48,738 bases of DNA from Actinomycetes bacterium (GCA_023387755.1 JAEWHO010000012.1:1-48738); one strand, 5' to 3'; shown: positions 26,166 through 35,452, numbered from the stretch's first letter. Notes: a model not told the origin generated them from the sequence alone. Numbers and translations: made by a program.

Positions 26166-28874
26166 TTACGCGGTGGCATCTGCACCGGCGGCGACTGCCG
26201 CACGGCCGGCCTCCAGGCGCGCAACCGGGACGCGGAAGGGCGAGCAGGAGACGTAATCCAGGCCCACCTTGTGGAAGAAGTGGATCGAGCTGGGGTCGCC
26301 GCCGTGTTCACCGCAAACCCCCAAGTGGATGGAGGGTTTGACTTCACGGGAGCCGTCCACGCCCATCTTCACCAGGGTGCCCACGCCCCGCTCATCGATG
26401 GACTCGAAGGGTGAGACGCCGAAGATCGAGTTCTCCTGGTACTCGTTGAAGAAGGCCGATTCGACGTCGTCACGGGAGAAGCCCCACACCGTCTGGGTGA
26501 GGTCATTGGTGCCGAAGGAGAAGAAGTCGGACTCTTCGGTGATCGAGTCGATCGTCACGGCCGCTCGCGGCAGCTCGATCATAGCGCCGATGGGTAGATC
26601 GACGGCGATGCCGGTTTCCTCGGAGACCTCAGCGAGGATCTTCTCGGCACGCTCCCGCACGATCTGCAGCTCCCGAACCGAACCGACCAGCGGCACCATG
26701 ATCTCCGGGCGCGGGTCCCCGCCGGCCTTCTTGCGCTCAGCGTAGGCTTCCGCAATCGCCCGAATCTGCAGGCCGAACAGGCCCGGAATCTTCAGGCCCA
26801 GACGGACCCCGCGCAGACCGAGCATCGGATTGGCTTCATGCATCCGCTCCACCGCTGCGAGCAGCTCCTCGTCATGGCTGACGTCTTCGCCCCGTTCGCG
26901 CGCCACCGCCACCTTGGCGGTAAGGGTGGTGAGATCGGGAAGGAATTCGTGCAGCGGCGGGTCAATCAGGCGCACCGTGGTGGGCAGGCCGTCCATGGCT
27001 TCAAAAATCTCGATAAAGTCGCCGCGCTGCAGCGGGATGAGGGCGTCCAGAGCAGCGTCGCGGGCGGCGTCGTCTTCGGCCAGGATGACGCGCTCAATGA
27101 GTTCACGACGATCCCCGAGGAACATATGCTCGGTACGGCACAGACCGATCCCTTCAGCGCCGCGGGTGCGAGCTGAGCCCGCATCCTCGGCGGTATCCGC
27201 ATTAGCGCGCACCCGTAGACGGCGCACCTTATCAGCATGGGAGAGGATGCGGTGCACGGCGTGGACCAATTCCTGGGTCTCGTCGTCCCCGGCCTGTTCC
27301 AACGCTGCATCTAGCCCTTCGGAGATGTAGGTCATCACCGGGGAGGGAACGACCGGCACTTCACCGTCAAAGATCTCTCCAGTGGTGCCGTCAATGGCGA
27401 TAATATCGCCGCGTTTGAAGACCTTATCGCCTACGCGCATCTGCCCGGCAGCGCCATCAATGTGCAGCTGTTCGGCGCCGACCACACAGGTGGTTCCCAT
27501 ACCGCGCGCCACCACGGCGGCGTGGGAGGTTTTACCGCCGCGCGAGGTGAGCACGCCCACGGAAGCGATCATGCCCGGCAGGTCATCGGGGTTGGTTTCC
27601 CGGCGCACTAGGATCGCGTCCCGGCCGGCGGCGCGGGCTTCCTCGGCCTGGGCCGAGTCGAAGGCGATTTCGCCGACGGCGGCACCCGGAGAAGCAGCCA
27701 TACCGCGGGCGAGCAGGACCTTCTCGGCGTCGTCGTCGAACTGCGGGAACATCAGCTGGCTCAGCTGCGCACCGGTGACCCGCTCGATGGATTCGTCCAC
27801 GGTGATGAGTTTTTCGTCCACCAGCTGGGTGGCGACCCGGAACGCGGCGGCCGCGGTGCGCTTCCCCACGCGGGTTTGCAGCAGCCACAGCTTGCCCTTT
27901 TCGATAGTGAATTCGATATCGCACAGGTCCCGGTAGTGGGTTTCCAGGCGGCGCATTGCGGCGCGCAGCTCATCGTAGGAGCGCTTGTCGAGGTCTTCCA
28001 GGTCGGCCAGGGACAGCGTGTTACGGATACCGGCGACGACGTCCTCACCCTGAGCGTTTTCCAGGTAGTCACCGTAGACGCCGGAATGCCCGGTGGAGGG
28101 GTCACGGGTGAAGCACACGCCGGTGCCGGAGCCTTCACCGAGGTTACCGAAGACCATCGTGCATACGTTCACGGCGGTGCCAAGGTCGTGCGGGATGCGT
28201 TCGCGGCGGCGGTAGAGGACAGCGCGTTCAGTATTCCAGGAGTTAAAGACCGCTTCGATAGCGGCGTCGAGCTGAGCGCGCGGATCCTGCGGGAATTCCT
28301 CCCCACAGGCCTGTTTAAAGATCTCCTTGAACTCGGCCACGAGTTCCTGCAGATCTTCCGCGGTCAGTTCGGGGTCGGTGGCGACGCCGCGTTTTTCCTT
28401 CATGGCGTCGAGCGCGTCAGCGAAAAGGTCTCCGTCAATGTCTTTAACAGTCTTGCCGAACATCTGGATGAGACGGCGGTAGGAATCCCACGCGAAACGC
28501 GGATCGCCGGAGAACTGGGCGAGACCTTCCACGGAGCGGTCATTGAGACCGATATTAAGGACGGTTTCCATCATGCCCGGCATAGAGAATTTTGCACCGG
28601 AACGAACCGAGACGAGCAACGGTTCTTTATCATCGCCGAACTGGCGGCCAATGGCTGCCTCTACTTCCCGCATGGCGGTGGTGACCTGAACATCGAGTTC
28701 CTCAGGCACCTGCTGAGTATCCATATAGGTGCGGCATGCATCGGTGGTGATGGTGAAGCCAGGGGGAACTGGCAGGCCGAGGTTGGTCATCTCGGCCAGG
28801 TTGGCGCCCTTACCGCCAAGCAGGTCCTTCTGGTCCTTATCGCCCTCGCTGAACATGTACACATATTTCGACAT
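26166..28874 (-). CDS. ppdK: pyruvate, phosphate dikinase
   Basis: 902 residues, typical PPDK size. It interconverts pyruvate + ATP + Pi and PEP + AMP + PPi, so it can serve PPi-linked glycolysis or gluconeogenesis. N-terminal ATP-grasp domain (LLGGKGANLAEM, VSVRSGAKFSMPGMM), central phosphohistidine domain with GGKTSHAAVVARGMG (His451), and C-terminal TIM barrel with SFGTNDLTQT and CGEHGGDPSS (Cys854). Start: ATG 28874 with GGAGG 9 nt upstream and MSKYVYMFSEG fitting the family; the frame is open 20 codons further. The soluble pyrophosphatase at 18530 would pull the PPi-forming direction. Confidence 0.97.
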   Translation of the reverse strand: MSKYVYMFSEGDKDQKDLLGGKGANLAEMTNLGLPVPPGFTITTDACRTYMDTQQVPEELDVQVTTAMREVEAAIGRQFGDDKEPLLVSVRSGAKFSMPGMMETVLNIGLNDRSVEGLAQFSGDPRFAWDSYRRLIQMFGKTVKDIDGDLFADALDAMKEKRGVATDPELTAEDLQELVAEFKEIFKQACGEEFPQDPRAQLDAAIEAVFNSWNTERAVLYRRRERIPHDLGTAVNVCTMVFGNLGEGSGTGVCFTRDPSTGHSGVYGDYLENAQGEDVVAGIRNTLSLADLEDLDKRSYDELRAAMRRLETHYRDLCDIEFTIEKGKLWLLQTRVGKRTAAAAFRVATQLVDEKLITVDESIERVTGAQLSQLMFPQFDDDAEKVLLARGMAASPGAAVGEIAFDSAQAEEARAAGRDAILVRRETNPDDLPGMIASVGVLTSRGGKTSHAAVVARGMGTTCVVGAEQLHIDGAAGQMRVGDKVFKRGDIIAIDGTTGEIFDGEVPVVPSPVMTYISEGLDAALEQAGDDETQELVHAVHRILSHADKVRRLRVRANADTAEDAGSARTRGAEGIGLCRTEHMFLGDRRELIERVILAEDDAARDAALDALIPLQRGDFIEIFEAMDGLPTTVRLIDPPLHEFLPDLTTLTAKVAVARERGEDVSHDEELLAAVERMHEANPMLGLRGVRLGLKIPGLFGLQIRAIAEAYAERKKAGGDPRPEIMVPLVGSVRELQIVRERAEKILAEVSEETGIAVDLPIGAMIELPRAAVTIDSITEESDFFSFGTNDLTQTVWGFSRDDVESAFFNEYQENSIFGVSPFESIDERGVGTLVKMGVDGSREVKPSIHLGVCGEHGGDPSSIHFFHKVGLDYVSCSPFRVPVARLEAGRAAVAAGADATA

Positions 28875-29057
28875 AATGTAGGCCTCCAGCGCCTTGTGAT
28901 CGTTGACAAACATCGTTGCTTGCCACGCTCTCAAGCCTACCTAGTGTCCGCTTTCTCGGTGCCAGGACCACGGGCCCACCTGCGGGGAAACTCGTATGCT
29001 ATTGAGCACATACTCTCACGCCGGAGCCTCCCTAACAGATCAGCGCGCGGTGGGCAG

Positions 29058-29098
29058 AAAAAGAGGAAGTCCCCACCGGACGGTAGGGACTTCCTCTT
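29058..29098 (-). terminator. intrinsic terminator of csbD
   Basis: 13-bp stem AAGAGGAAGTCCC and its complement around a 12-nt loop; on the minus strand the stem is followed by CTTTTTC, a normal Rho-independent terminator. Confidence 0.85.
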
Positions 29099-29107
29099 CA
29101 TTCAGGC

Positions 29108-29278
29108 TTACTTGAAAACATCCTTGATGTTCTCGCCGGCCTGCTTCACGTTAGCGGAGGCTTGGTCCTTGTGGCCTTCGGCTTCCATGGACTTGTTGTC
29201 CGTGGCGTCACCAATGACTTCCTTGACCTTGCCCTTGGCTTCTTCAGCAGCGTTCTTGATCTTATCTCCCAGTCCCAT
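29108..29278 (-). CDS. CsbD family small stress protein
   Basis: 56 residues, MGLGDKIKNAAEEAKGKVKE followed by a second charged helix and a VFK end, the usual CsbD composition (Lys/Glu/Ala, no Cys). In Bacillus csbD belongs to the SigB general stress regulon; the biochemical role is unknown. AAGGAG 6 nt before the ATG at 29278 defines the start; the frame is open 14 codons more, which does not fit. It sits between clpC and ppdK as its own unit, ended by a terminator. Confidence 0.9.
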   Translation of the reverse strand: MGLGDKIKNAAEEAKGKVKEVIGDATDNKSMEAEGHKDQASANVKQAGENIKDVFK

Positions 29279-29372
29279 GTGGAACTCCTTTCGTCGTGGC
29301 CGCATGGTGCCTGCAGCCATCTGTTCTCCACGTTAGTGCAGGCTCGCTAAGTGCGCCACAGGAAATGAGTGA

Positions 29373-31985
29373 CTACCCGACGGCTGGCCCAGATTGGTTA
29401 CCAGAATTAGCCGGCTGCCCCTCTGTGGGAGGATGATGAGCACTTCCCGACCCCCGCTCAACGAGAAGGGAGCGTTGGGCTTCCAACTCCGGATCCTTGC
29501 CAATATGCGGGGCCCGAACCGGGGGCAGCTCGTCAATATCTTCACCGCGGAAGATGAACTCGCCGAGCACACCCTCACCCTGGGCATCCACGATGACCTT
29601 CTGTTTGGCGCGCAGTTCACCGAAGAGGATCTTTTCAGACAGTGCATCTTCGATATCGCGCTGAATAGCACGGCGCAGTGGGCGGGCCCCCAGCATCGGA
29701 TCGTAGCCACGTTCAGCCAACAGTTCCTTGGCGGCATCGGTCAGCTCAATCGTCATCTCTTGCTCCCGCATCCGCTCGTCAAGGCGAGAAATCATCAGAT
29801 CGACGATCTTCAAGATTTCGGCCTTCTGCAGCTGCGGGAAGACGACGATCTCATCAACGCGGTTGAGGAATTCGGGGCGGAAATGCTGTTTGAGTTCCTC
29901 ATTCACCTTGGACTTCATCCGCTGGTAATCGGTGGACAGCTCCCCGGTTGCCTGGAACCCGGTCATCACACCCTTGGCGATATCGCGAGTACCGAGGTTG
30001 GTCGTCATGATAATGATGGTGTTCTTAAAGTCCACCAGGCGGCCCTGAGAGTCGGTCAGGCGGCCATCTTCCAAAATCTGCAGCAGCGAGTTGAAAATAT
30101 CCGGGTGGGCTTTTTCCACCTCATCGAACAACACCACGGAGAAGGGGCGACGCCGCACCTTTTCGGTCAGTTGGCCGCCTTCGTCATAGCCGACATATCC
30201 GGGCGGGGAACCAAATAACCGCGAAGCCGTGTGCTTCTCCCCGAATTCGGACATATCCAATTGGATGAGCGCGTCTTCATCGCCAAAGAGGAACTCCGCC
30301 AGCGCTTTAGCCAGCTCGGTCTTGCCCACCCCGGTGGGGCCGGCAAAGATGAACGACCCGCCCGGACGCTTGGGATCTTTCAACCCGGCCCGAGTACGCC
30401 GGATGGACTGCGACAGCGCCTTAACGGCCTGATCCTGGCCGATGATCCGCTTGTGCAGCTCATCTTCCATATGCAGCAATTTGGCGGACTCGGTTTCGGT
30501 CAGCTTAAACACTGGGATACCGGTGGATTGAGCGAGCACTTCCGCGATGAGATCTTCATCGACTTCCGCTACCTCGTCCATCTCTCCGGATCGCCAGGAT
30601 TCTTCCTTCTGATTCCGCTCCGCGATCAGACGACCTTCTTCATCGCGCAGTCCGGCCGCGCGTTCGAAGTCCTGATCGTCAATAGCTTCTTCTTTTTCCT
30701 GCCGAACCTTAGCGATCTTCGCTTCCATTTCCCGTAGTTCCGGCGGCGCAGTTAGACGCCGAATCCGCAAACGGGCACCGGCCTCATCAATAAGGTCAAT
30801 CGCCTTGTCGGGCAGGTGACGGTCCTGCACGTAGCGGTCAGCCAGAGTAGCGGCAGCCTGTAGGGCGTCGTCGGTGATGGAAACGCGGTGGTGGGCCTCG
30901 TAGCGATCACGCAGCCCCTTCAAAATCGCGATGGTGTGTTTCACCGACGGCTCTTGTACCTGGATCGGCTGGAAACGCCGTTCCAGAGCCGCATCTTTCT
31001 CGATATGTTTGCGGTACTCATCAATGGTGGTGGCCCCGATGGTTTGCAGTTCTCCGCGTGCCAACATGGGCTTGAGGATCGAGGCCGCATCGATAGCTCC
31101 CTCGGCAGCCCCAGCACCCACCAGTGTGTGGATCTCGTCGATGAACAGGATGATATCGCCGCGGGTGCGGATTTCTTTCAGAACCTTCTTCAGCCGTTCC
31201 TCAAAGTCACCACGATAGCGCGAGCCGGCTACCAGGGAGCCAAGGTCGAGGGTGTACAGCTGCTTATCTTTCAGGGTTTCGGGCACGTTGCCGTGCACAA
31301 TATCTTGGGCAAGCCCTTCGACGACGGCGGTCTTGCCGACCCCCGGCTCCCCGATCAAGACCGGATTGTTCTTGGTGCGCCGGGACAAGATCTGCATGAC
31401 GCGCTCAATCTCGGCGTGCCGCCCGATTACGGGATCCAGCTTGCCTTCTCGAGCAGCAGCGGTGAGGTTGCGGCCGAACTGGTCCAGCACTGCCGACCCG
31501 GCTGGCTGTTCGGCAGCCGGACCACCGGCACTAACGGGTTCCTTACCCTCATAGCCAGACAGCAGCATCATCACCTGTTTGCGCACGGCCTGGGGGTTCG
31601 CACCGAGCGTTTCCAGTACCTGGCAGGCCACGGATTCGTTTTCACGTAGCAATCCAAGCAGCATATGTTCGGTGCCGATATACCCGTGGCCCAGCTGGAG
31701 GGCCTCCCGCAGGGACAGCTCCAGGAGACGCTTTGCATGCGGGGTGAAGGGGATATGCCCACTCGGGGATTCCTTACCCCGCCCAAGGGCTTCTTCTACT
31801 GCTTCTCGGACAGCGTCAAGAGTGATACCGCTGGCTTCCAGAGCGCGCGCAGCCACTCCTTCACCCTCGTGGATGAGACCGAGCAGAATATGCTCGGTGC
31901 CGATGTAATTGTGCGAGAACATGCGCGCTTCTTCTTGCGCGAGCACCACCACCCGGCGAGCGCGGTCGGTGAACCTCTCGAACAT
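29373..31985 (-). CDS. clpC: ATP-dependent Clp protease ATP-binding subunit ClpC
   Basis: 870 residues. AAA+ unfoldase that feeds substrates to ClpP. Order: twin ClpN repeats (1 to about 145; MFERFTDRARRVV and FTPHAKRLLELS), first AAA module with GEPGVGKT (about 212) and ILFIDEIHTL, a middle region with a UVR-like DQDFERAAGLRDEE, second AAA module with GPTGVGKT (about 548), and the C-terminal D2-small domain. The last 45 residues are a poorly conserved tail ending PANSGNQSGPAVG. AAGGAG 5 nt before the ATG. An ORF-free leader of about 100 nt contains a ClgR-like operator, fitting the control of clp genes in other actinobacteria. Confidence 0.97.
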   Translation of the reverse strand: MFERFTDRARRVVVLAQEEARMFSHNYIGTEHILLGLIHEGEGVAARALEASGITLDAVREAVEEALGRGKESPSGHIPFTPHAKRLLELSLREALQLGHGYIGTEHMLLGLLRENESVACQVLETLGANPQAVRKQVMMLLSGYEGKEPVSAGGPAAEQPAGSAVLDQFGRNLTAAAREGKLDPVIGRHAEIERVMQILSRRTKNNPVLIGEPGVGKTAVVEGLAQDIVHGNVPETLKDKQLYTLDLGSLVAGSRYRGDFEERLKKVLKEIRTRGDIILFIDEIHTLVGAGAAEGAIDAASILKPMLARGELQTIGATTIDEYRKHIEKDAALERRFQPIQVQEPSVKHTIAILKGLRDRYEAHHRVSITDDALQAAATLADRYVQDRHLPDKAIDLIDEAGARLRIRRLTAPPELREMEAKIAKVRQEKEEAIDDQDFERAAGLRDEEGRLIAERNQKEESWRSGEMDEVAEVDEDLIAEVLAQSTGIPVFKLTETESAKLLHMEDELHKRIIGQDQAVKALSQSIRRTRAGLKDPKRPGGSFIFAGPTGVGKTELAKALAEFLFGDEDALIQLDMSEFGEKHTASRLFGSPPGYVGYDEGGQLTEKVRRRPFSVVLFDEVEKAHPDIFNSLLQILEDGRLTDSQGRLVDFKNTIIIMTTNLGTRDIAKGVMTGFQATGELSTDYQRMKSKVNEELKQHFRPEFLNRVDEIVVFPQLQKAEILKIVDLMISRLDERMREQEMTIELTDAAKELLAERGYDPMLGARPLRRAIQRDIEDALSEKILFGELRAKQKVIVDAQGEGVLGEFIFRGEDIDELPPVRAPHIGKDPELEAQRSLLVERGSGSAHHPPTEGQPANSGNQSGPAVG

Positions 31986-32062
31986 GAGCTCTCCTTAAGC
32001 CAGTGCGCCTACAGTGATGTTCTCGATCGTATCGGCGTTGGGGGGAGAACTTCGCCCCTGTT

Positions 32063-32073
32063 CGCCACTGGCG
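32063..32073. promoter_or_regulatory. ClgR-type operator upstream of clpC
   Basis: CGCCACTGGCG inside TTCGCCACTGGCGTG matches the actinobacterial ClgR box (CGCYNANRGCG) except at the centre. It lies 78 nt upstream of the clpC ATG. ClgR activates clpC and clpP genes in Corynebacterium, Streptomyces and Mycobacterium; the link here is by sequence similarity alone. Confidence 0.5.
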
Positions 32074-32133
32074 TGATTACCGCTGCCCTGACGCAGGCTC
32101 ACAGCACCGCGCGAGAAGCGAGAATCTCTCTTT

Positions 32134-32565
32134 TTATGCAGGGGTATCTAGGATCAGCGTCACCGGCCCATCATTGACCAAGCTCACTTGCATATCGGCC
32201 CCGAACCGCCCGGTCGCCACCTCGATTCCACGTTCACGCAGCAGCTCTCCCACGCGCTCGACGAGCGGTTCAGCCACCGGTCCACTCGCTGCTCGGGACC
32301 ACGATGGCCGTCGTCCTTTGGCCGCCTGACCATACAGGGTGAACTGGGAGACGAGCAGCACCGGCGCCCCCACATCGCTGACGCTTTTTTCCTCCCGCAA
32401 GATCCGCAGATCCGCGATCTTACGGGCCATCCATTGGCATTCGTCTTCACCATCCTCATTGACGGCGGCCAGCAATACCACCAAACCTGGCTCATTGATT
32501 GCCCCCACTAACTCCCCGTCCACATGGACGGCAGCGTGGGTTACCACCTGCAAAACTGCGCGCAT
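32134..32565 (-). CDS. dtd: D-aminoacyl-tRNA deacylase
   Basis: 143 residues. It releases D-amino acids, and glycine mis-attached to tRNA-Ala, by an RNA-based mechanism. Family motifs: SQFTLYG with the following KGRRPSW, and NDGPVTLILDT (the family has Gly-cisPro in this NxGPVT motif). The start MRAVLQVV at 32565 has AAGGA 6 nt upstream; a longer frame upstream is not family-like. It diverges from the Rieske gene with only 59 nt between the starts. Confidence 0.95.
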   Translation of the reverse strand: MRAVLQVVTHAAVHVDGELVGAINEPGLVVLLAAVNEDGEDECQWMARKIADLRILREEKSVSDVGAPVLLVSQFTLYGQAAKGRRPSWSRAASGPVAEPLVERVGELLRERGIEVATGRFGADMQVSLVNDGPVTLILDTPA

Positions 32566-32624
32566 ACTGTGTCCTTCCGTAACTCGTGGAACTGCTGTCC
32601 TTCCACTCTGGCATAGTGGAAGGT

Positions 32625-33029
32625 ATGACTGCTTCATCTGCTCATCCATCCCGCCGCGCCGCTCTCACGTTGGCGGGGCTGAGCGCCGTCGTCGCGGGTT
32701 GTAGTTCGAGCCATAGTGACAATGAGCCGGCCGGGCCGAAGGGGGAAGAAATCGCGCAGGTTGCCGATATTAAGGAACCGACCGTCGTGACCACGTCCGC
32801 AGGTAAAGAAGTGGTGATCAGCCCGGATGGTAAGGGCTCATTCGTGGCCTTTAGTGGCCTGTGTACCCACAATGCCTGCAAGGTGCGGTTCAAGGATGAT
32901 GTTCTCGATTGCCCCTGCCACGGCTCCTGGTTCTCGCCGCAGACCGGAGAAGTAAAACGAGGCCCGGCGACGACGCCGCTCCCCCCGGTGGCTATTGCGG
33001 TGGATGGCGCAAAAATCGTGCTTGCCTAA
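32625..33029 (+). CDS. Rieske [2Fe-2S] lipoprotein
   Basis: 134 residues. Rieske ligands are complete: C80-T-H82 with C85 and C96-P-C98-H99, so C80/H82/C96/H99 bind the cluster, and C85-C98 form the disulfide. The N-terminus has SRRAAL (twin-arginine-like) and lipobox VVAGC (C26), so the folded Fe-S protein is probably exported by Tat and lipid-anchored. No cytochrome bc genes are near, so the partner is unknown. Start ATG 32625: CATAGT lies 7 nt upstream (possibly leaderless) and GGAAGG is too close to act alone; the frame is open 13 codons more. It overlaps the convergent ygfZ by 38 nt at the 3' end. Confidence 0.9.
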   Translation: MTASSAHPSRRAALTLAGLSAVVAGCSSSHSDNEPAGPKGEEIAQVADIKEPTVVTTSAGKEVVISPDGKGSFVAFSGLCTHNACKVRFKDDVLDCPCHGSWFSPQTGEVKRGPATTPLPPVAIAVDGAKIVLA

Positions 33030-34059
33030 GCTCCTGGCCGACCGGTTGGCTAGGCCGCGCGGCACTGACGCCCTCCGGATTGACGATGATCTCCTGACTG
33101 GCCGCTACTCCGTCTACCACGAGAGCGGCGTCGGCGGGAACTGACCGTTTAAGCAACGCTAACCCCACCGGGCCCAACTCCGGATGCCGCACCGCGCTGG
33201 TGAGGGTTCCCACCGGTTTTTCGCGCCACTGTACAGGCGTGCCACGGGCGGGCAGGTGGTCGGCGGATCCATCCAGATGGAGGAAGGTGAGCCGACGCGG
33301 GGGCCGCCCCAGGTTCACCACCCGCGCAATAGTTTCCTGCCCGCAATAACAGCCTTTATTGAGGTGGACGGCGGTGCGCAACCAGTCCAGTTCTGGGGGG
33401 ATTGCCCGCGCATCGACCTCAGCGGACCAGCTGGGCCGCCACGATTCAATCCGGCAGGCCTCCCACGCCCACCAGCCCGCAATCGCGTCAGCCTGTACGA
33501 GCTCCGCCCAGGTGACATCACTAATGGCGGCGACGCTGAGATCGAGTGCGGGGGGTTCGACGCCAGGCAGGGTGTAGGTGGTTCCGCCGGGTGCGAGCGG
33601 CCACGGATCATGCCAGATAACGTCCGCCGTCCCAGCCGGTAGCTGCTCGCCAATAAATCCGACGATTCGGGCGTCGGTGCGGGCTACGTCCACGCGCAGG
33701 GCAAAGCGCATTTTCTCCAGGTGTTCGGCTACGGTATCGGCCGCACTGGCCTCTAGCAGGATGTGGGTGGTGGCGCCGTCGTCAACGAGCGCTAATGCCG
33801 CAGTGATACGCCCCTGCGCGGTGAGGAGGAGCGCTTCCGCGCTCACTCCGGGTGCGAGCGCGGTCAGGTGCTGGCTGGTAAGGGCGTGGAGCCAGCTGAG
33901 GCGGTCAGGCCCGGTAACCGTGAGCATCTGCCACGGTAAGGGGGCGACGGCGCGGCCCGCCACCAGATCGCGGTATTCATGGGCTGGCCGGCCGCGGTGG
34001 AGAAGTACCTCCTGGTTGACCAGGGTTTCTACGACGCCCAGGCTGGCGAGGTCGCTCAT
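32992..34059 (-). CDS. ygfZ: YgfZ-family folate-binding (GcvT-like) protein
   Basis: 355 residues, related to GcvT. YgfZ helps maintain Fe-S cluster proteins (for example the radical-SAM MiaB). The diagnostic KGCYxGQE motif is present as KGCYCGQETIARV, including the essential Cys of KGCY. The gene overlaps FABP/nitrobindin-like upstream by ATGA (4 nt). It converges with the Rieske gene with 38 nt of 3' coding overlap, a neighbour whose product carries a cluster. Confidence 0.92.
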   Translation of the reverse strand: MSDLASLGVVETLVNQEVLLHRGRPAHEYRDLVAGRAVAPLPWQMLTVTGPDRLSWLHALTSQHLTALAPGVSAEALLLTAQGRITAALALVDDGATTHILLEASAADTVAEHLEKMRFALRVDVARTDARIVGFIGEQLPAGTADVIWHDPWPLAPGGTTYTLPGVEPPALDLSVAAISDVTWAELVQADAIAGWWAWEACRIESWRPSWSAEVDARAIPPELDWLRTAVHLNKGCYCGQETIARVVNLGRPPRRLTFLHLDGSADHLPARGTPVQWREKPVGTLTSAVRHPELGPVGLALLKRSVPADAALVVDGVAASQEIIVNPEGVSAARPSQPVGQELRQARFLRHPPQ

Positions 34060-34667
34060 TCCTGCGCCCCTTTGGCGTGTTTACCCGCAGCTGCCTCGGC
34101 CTTAATCAGACGCGTGGTCAGGTAGGGGGTGAGGGGCTGGTCGAAAGCCGCCATGTGCGCCGAGATCATCAGTTCGCCATCACGCAAGAGGTACCGACGT
34201 TCCAGCTGCGTCACCGGAGGGCACGAGGAAACCCGCGAAATCTGCTCGGAGGCGAGCGCAATCACATGCTCAGCGACCCGACCTTCCAGAGCTACAGTGA
34301 ATCCTGCGGGGTCTGCGAGCATGCCTTCCACCCCCACCACGTCTGCACTGCTGCTACCCGCCTGGGCCGGATTGACGCGCAGATACAGGGTTTCTTGGGA
34401 CCACACGTCAGTTTCGGTCAGCGCCGCAATCCCCTCGGCTGCACTGGCATCGGCGGAGATTGTTCCGCTGGCCGCTTCAGAGCGCAGGTAGTGGGAGAGC
34501 AGACGCAGGTACGGTCCGCCGTCGTGGGTAACCTCCATATCGTGGCGGAGGACGACGTTATCGACGCCGAAGCCTGACCACACTCCCCAGCCCCGCCACT
34601 GCCCGAGCAGCCAGCCCAGGGGCGCGGCTTCTGGCCCAAGTGGTTGGTTGTTGTACATCTCGTTCAT
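34056..34667 (-). CDS. FABP-family nitrobindin-like protein (DUF1794)
   Basis: 203 residues. It has the family's start PEAAPLGWLLGQWRGWGVW (GxWxGxG), beta-strand-rich body, and later ELMISAHMAAFDQPL; a heme-ligand histidine near the C-terminus (AHMA) is a candidate. Related proteins (nitrobindins) bind heme and react with NO or peroxynitrite; the GxWxGxG motif is present as LGQWRGWG, but heme binding is inferred. Its ATG overlaps the membrane-protein gene upstream by about 4 nt and its stop overlaps ygfZ, so the three are co-transcribed. Confidence 0.85.
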   Translation of the reverse strand: MNEMYNNQPLGPEAAPLGWLLGQWRGWGVWSGFGVDNVVLRHDMEVTHDGGPYLRLLSHYLRSEAASGTISADASAAEGIAALTETDVWSQETLYLRVNPAQAGSSSADVVGVEGMLADPAGFTVALEGRVAEHVIALASEQISRVSSCPPVTQLERRYLLRDGELMISAHMAAFDQPLTPYLTTRLIKAEAAAGKHAKGAQE

Positions 34668-35452
34668 ACCGTCACCGTAGCGATGACGCGGGCGATTGTG
34701 TAGACGATAACGCCACTAGCTAAAACCGGCAGGAGGGCAGCGGCCAGAGCCGGGCGGATCCGCCGGGAGGCCGGGAAAATATCGAAAAGTACGTGTAGTC
34801 CCACGGTGAATATCGCTAGGCAGAACCCCAAACTCGTCCCTGCGATCCACCCCACCGTGGGGAAGATTGCCCCGAGCCCACCCCCGAGGACGGCACCGAG
34901 AATAGGGACGAGCGACCACGTGAGCCACTGCGGGGTGAGCGCCACCGCGAGCGCGGCTACCGCCAGGATGCAGGCGGCCAGGACGATGAGCGCGGTGGGG
35001 CGCGGATGCTGGCCGGCCAACGGCAAATTGGGGCGGGTGATAATCGCGATCCAACCGGCACTACCAACAGCGGCCACCACCCCGGCGGTGGTGGCAGATA
35101 CGGATTCGACCAGACGCGGGCGACCGTCGGAACGCATCATCTGATGGAGGAATGAACCGATAACCCCTCCGGCCATCACCAGGGCCAAAGGTTCCATATG
35201 CCCGGTCGTAGCCACGGCTATGAGGGCGGCTAGGCCGCTGCCAGCAATAACGATCGCGGCCCCATACCGGGCAGGTACCGCCAGGAGCCGAGGCCACCCC
35301 ATCGCGAAAATCACGATCCCGATGGCGAGGAGGGGCAGGGGCAGCCACCCGTTCCATCCGAGTGAAGAATCCACGAACACCGCGAGGGAGACCAGCGCAG
35401 CACTCGCAGCAGTCACCACGGCGCGCGTGGAGGCCGACATCATGGTTTTCAC
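34664..35452 (-). CDS. hypothetical polytopic membrane protein
   Basis: 262 residues with about nine hydrophobic segments (near 13-30, 38-54, 62-82, 88-104, 122-141, 150-170, 176-197, 203-225 and 238-258), almost no soluble part. Family not recognised. It starts a three-gene minus-strand unit with the nitrobindin-like gene and ygfZ and diverges from the GlnR-like gene. Which of the three early ATG codons (4 residues apart at most) starts it is not decided. Confidence 0.75.
   Translation of the reverse strand: MKTMMSASTRAVVTAASAALVSLAVFVDSSLGWNGWLPLPLLAIGIVIFAMGWPRLLAVPARYGAAIVIAGSGLAALIAVATTGHMEPLALVMAGGVIGSFLHQMMRSDGRPRLVESVSATTAGVVAAVGSAGWIAIITRPNLPLAGQHPRPTALIVLAACILAVAALAVALTPQWLTWSLVPILGAVLGGGLGAIFPTVGWIAGTSLGFCLAIFTVGLHVLFDIFPASRRIRPALAAALLPVLASGVIVYTIARVIATVTV

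Noticed and set aside
27876..29336. 486-codon open frame opposite ppdK (plus strand)
   Set aside because: It lies fully antisense to a gene with intact PPDK motifs; long antisense frames are expected in GC-rich DNA and the translation has no domain or ribosome site.
30888..31649. 253-codon plus-strand frame opposite clpC
   Set aside because: Shadow of a gene with intact AAA motifs; no ribosome site or domain.
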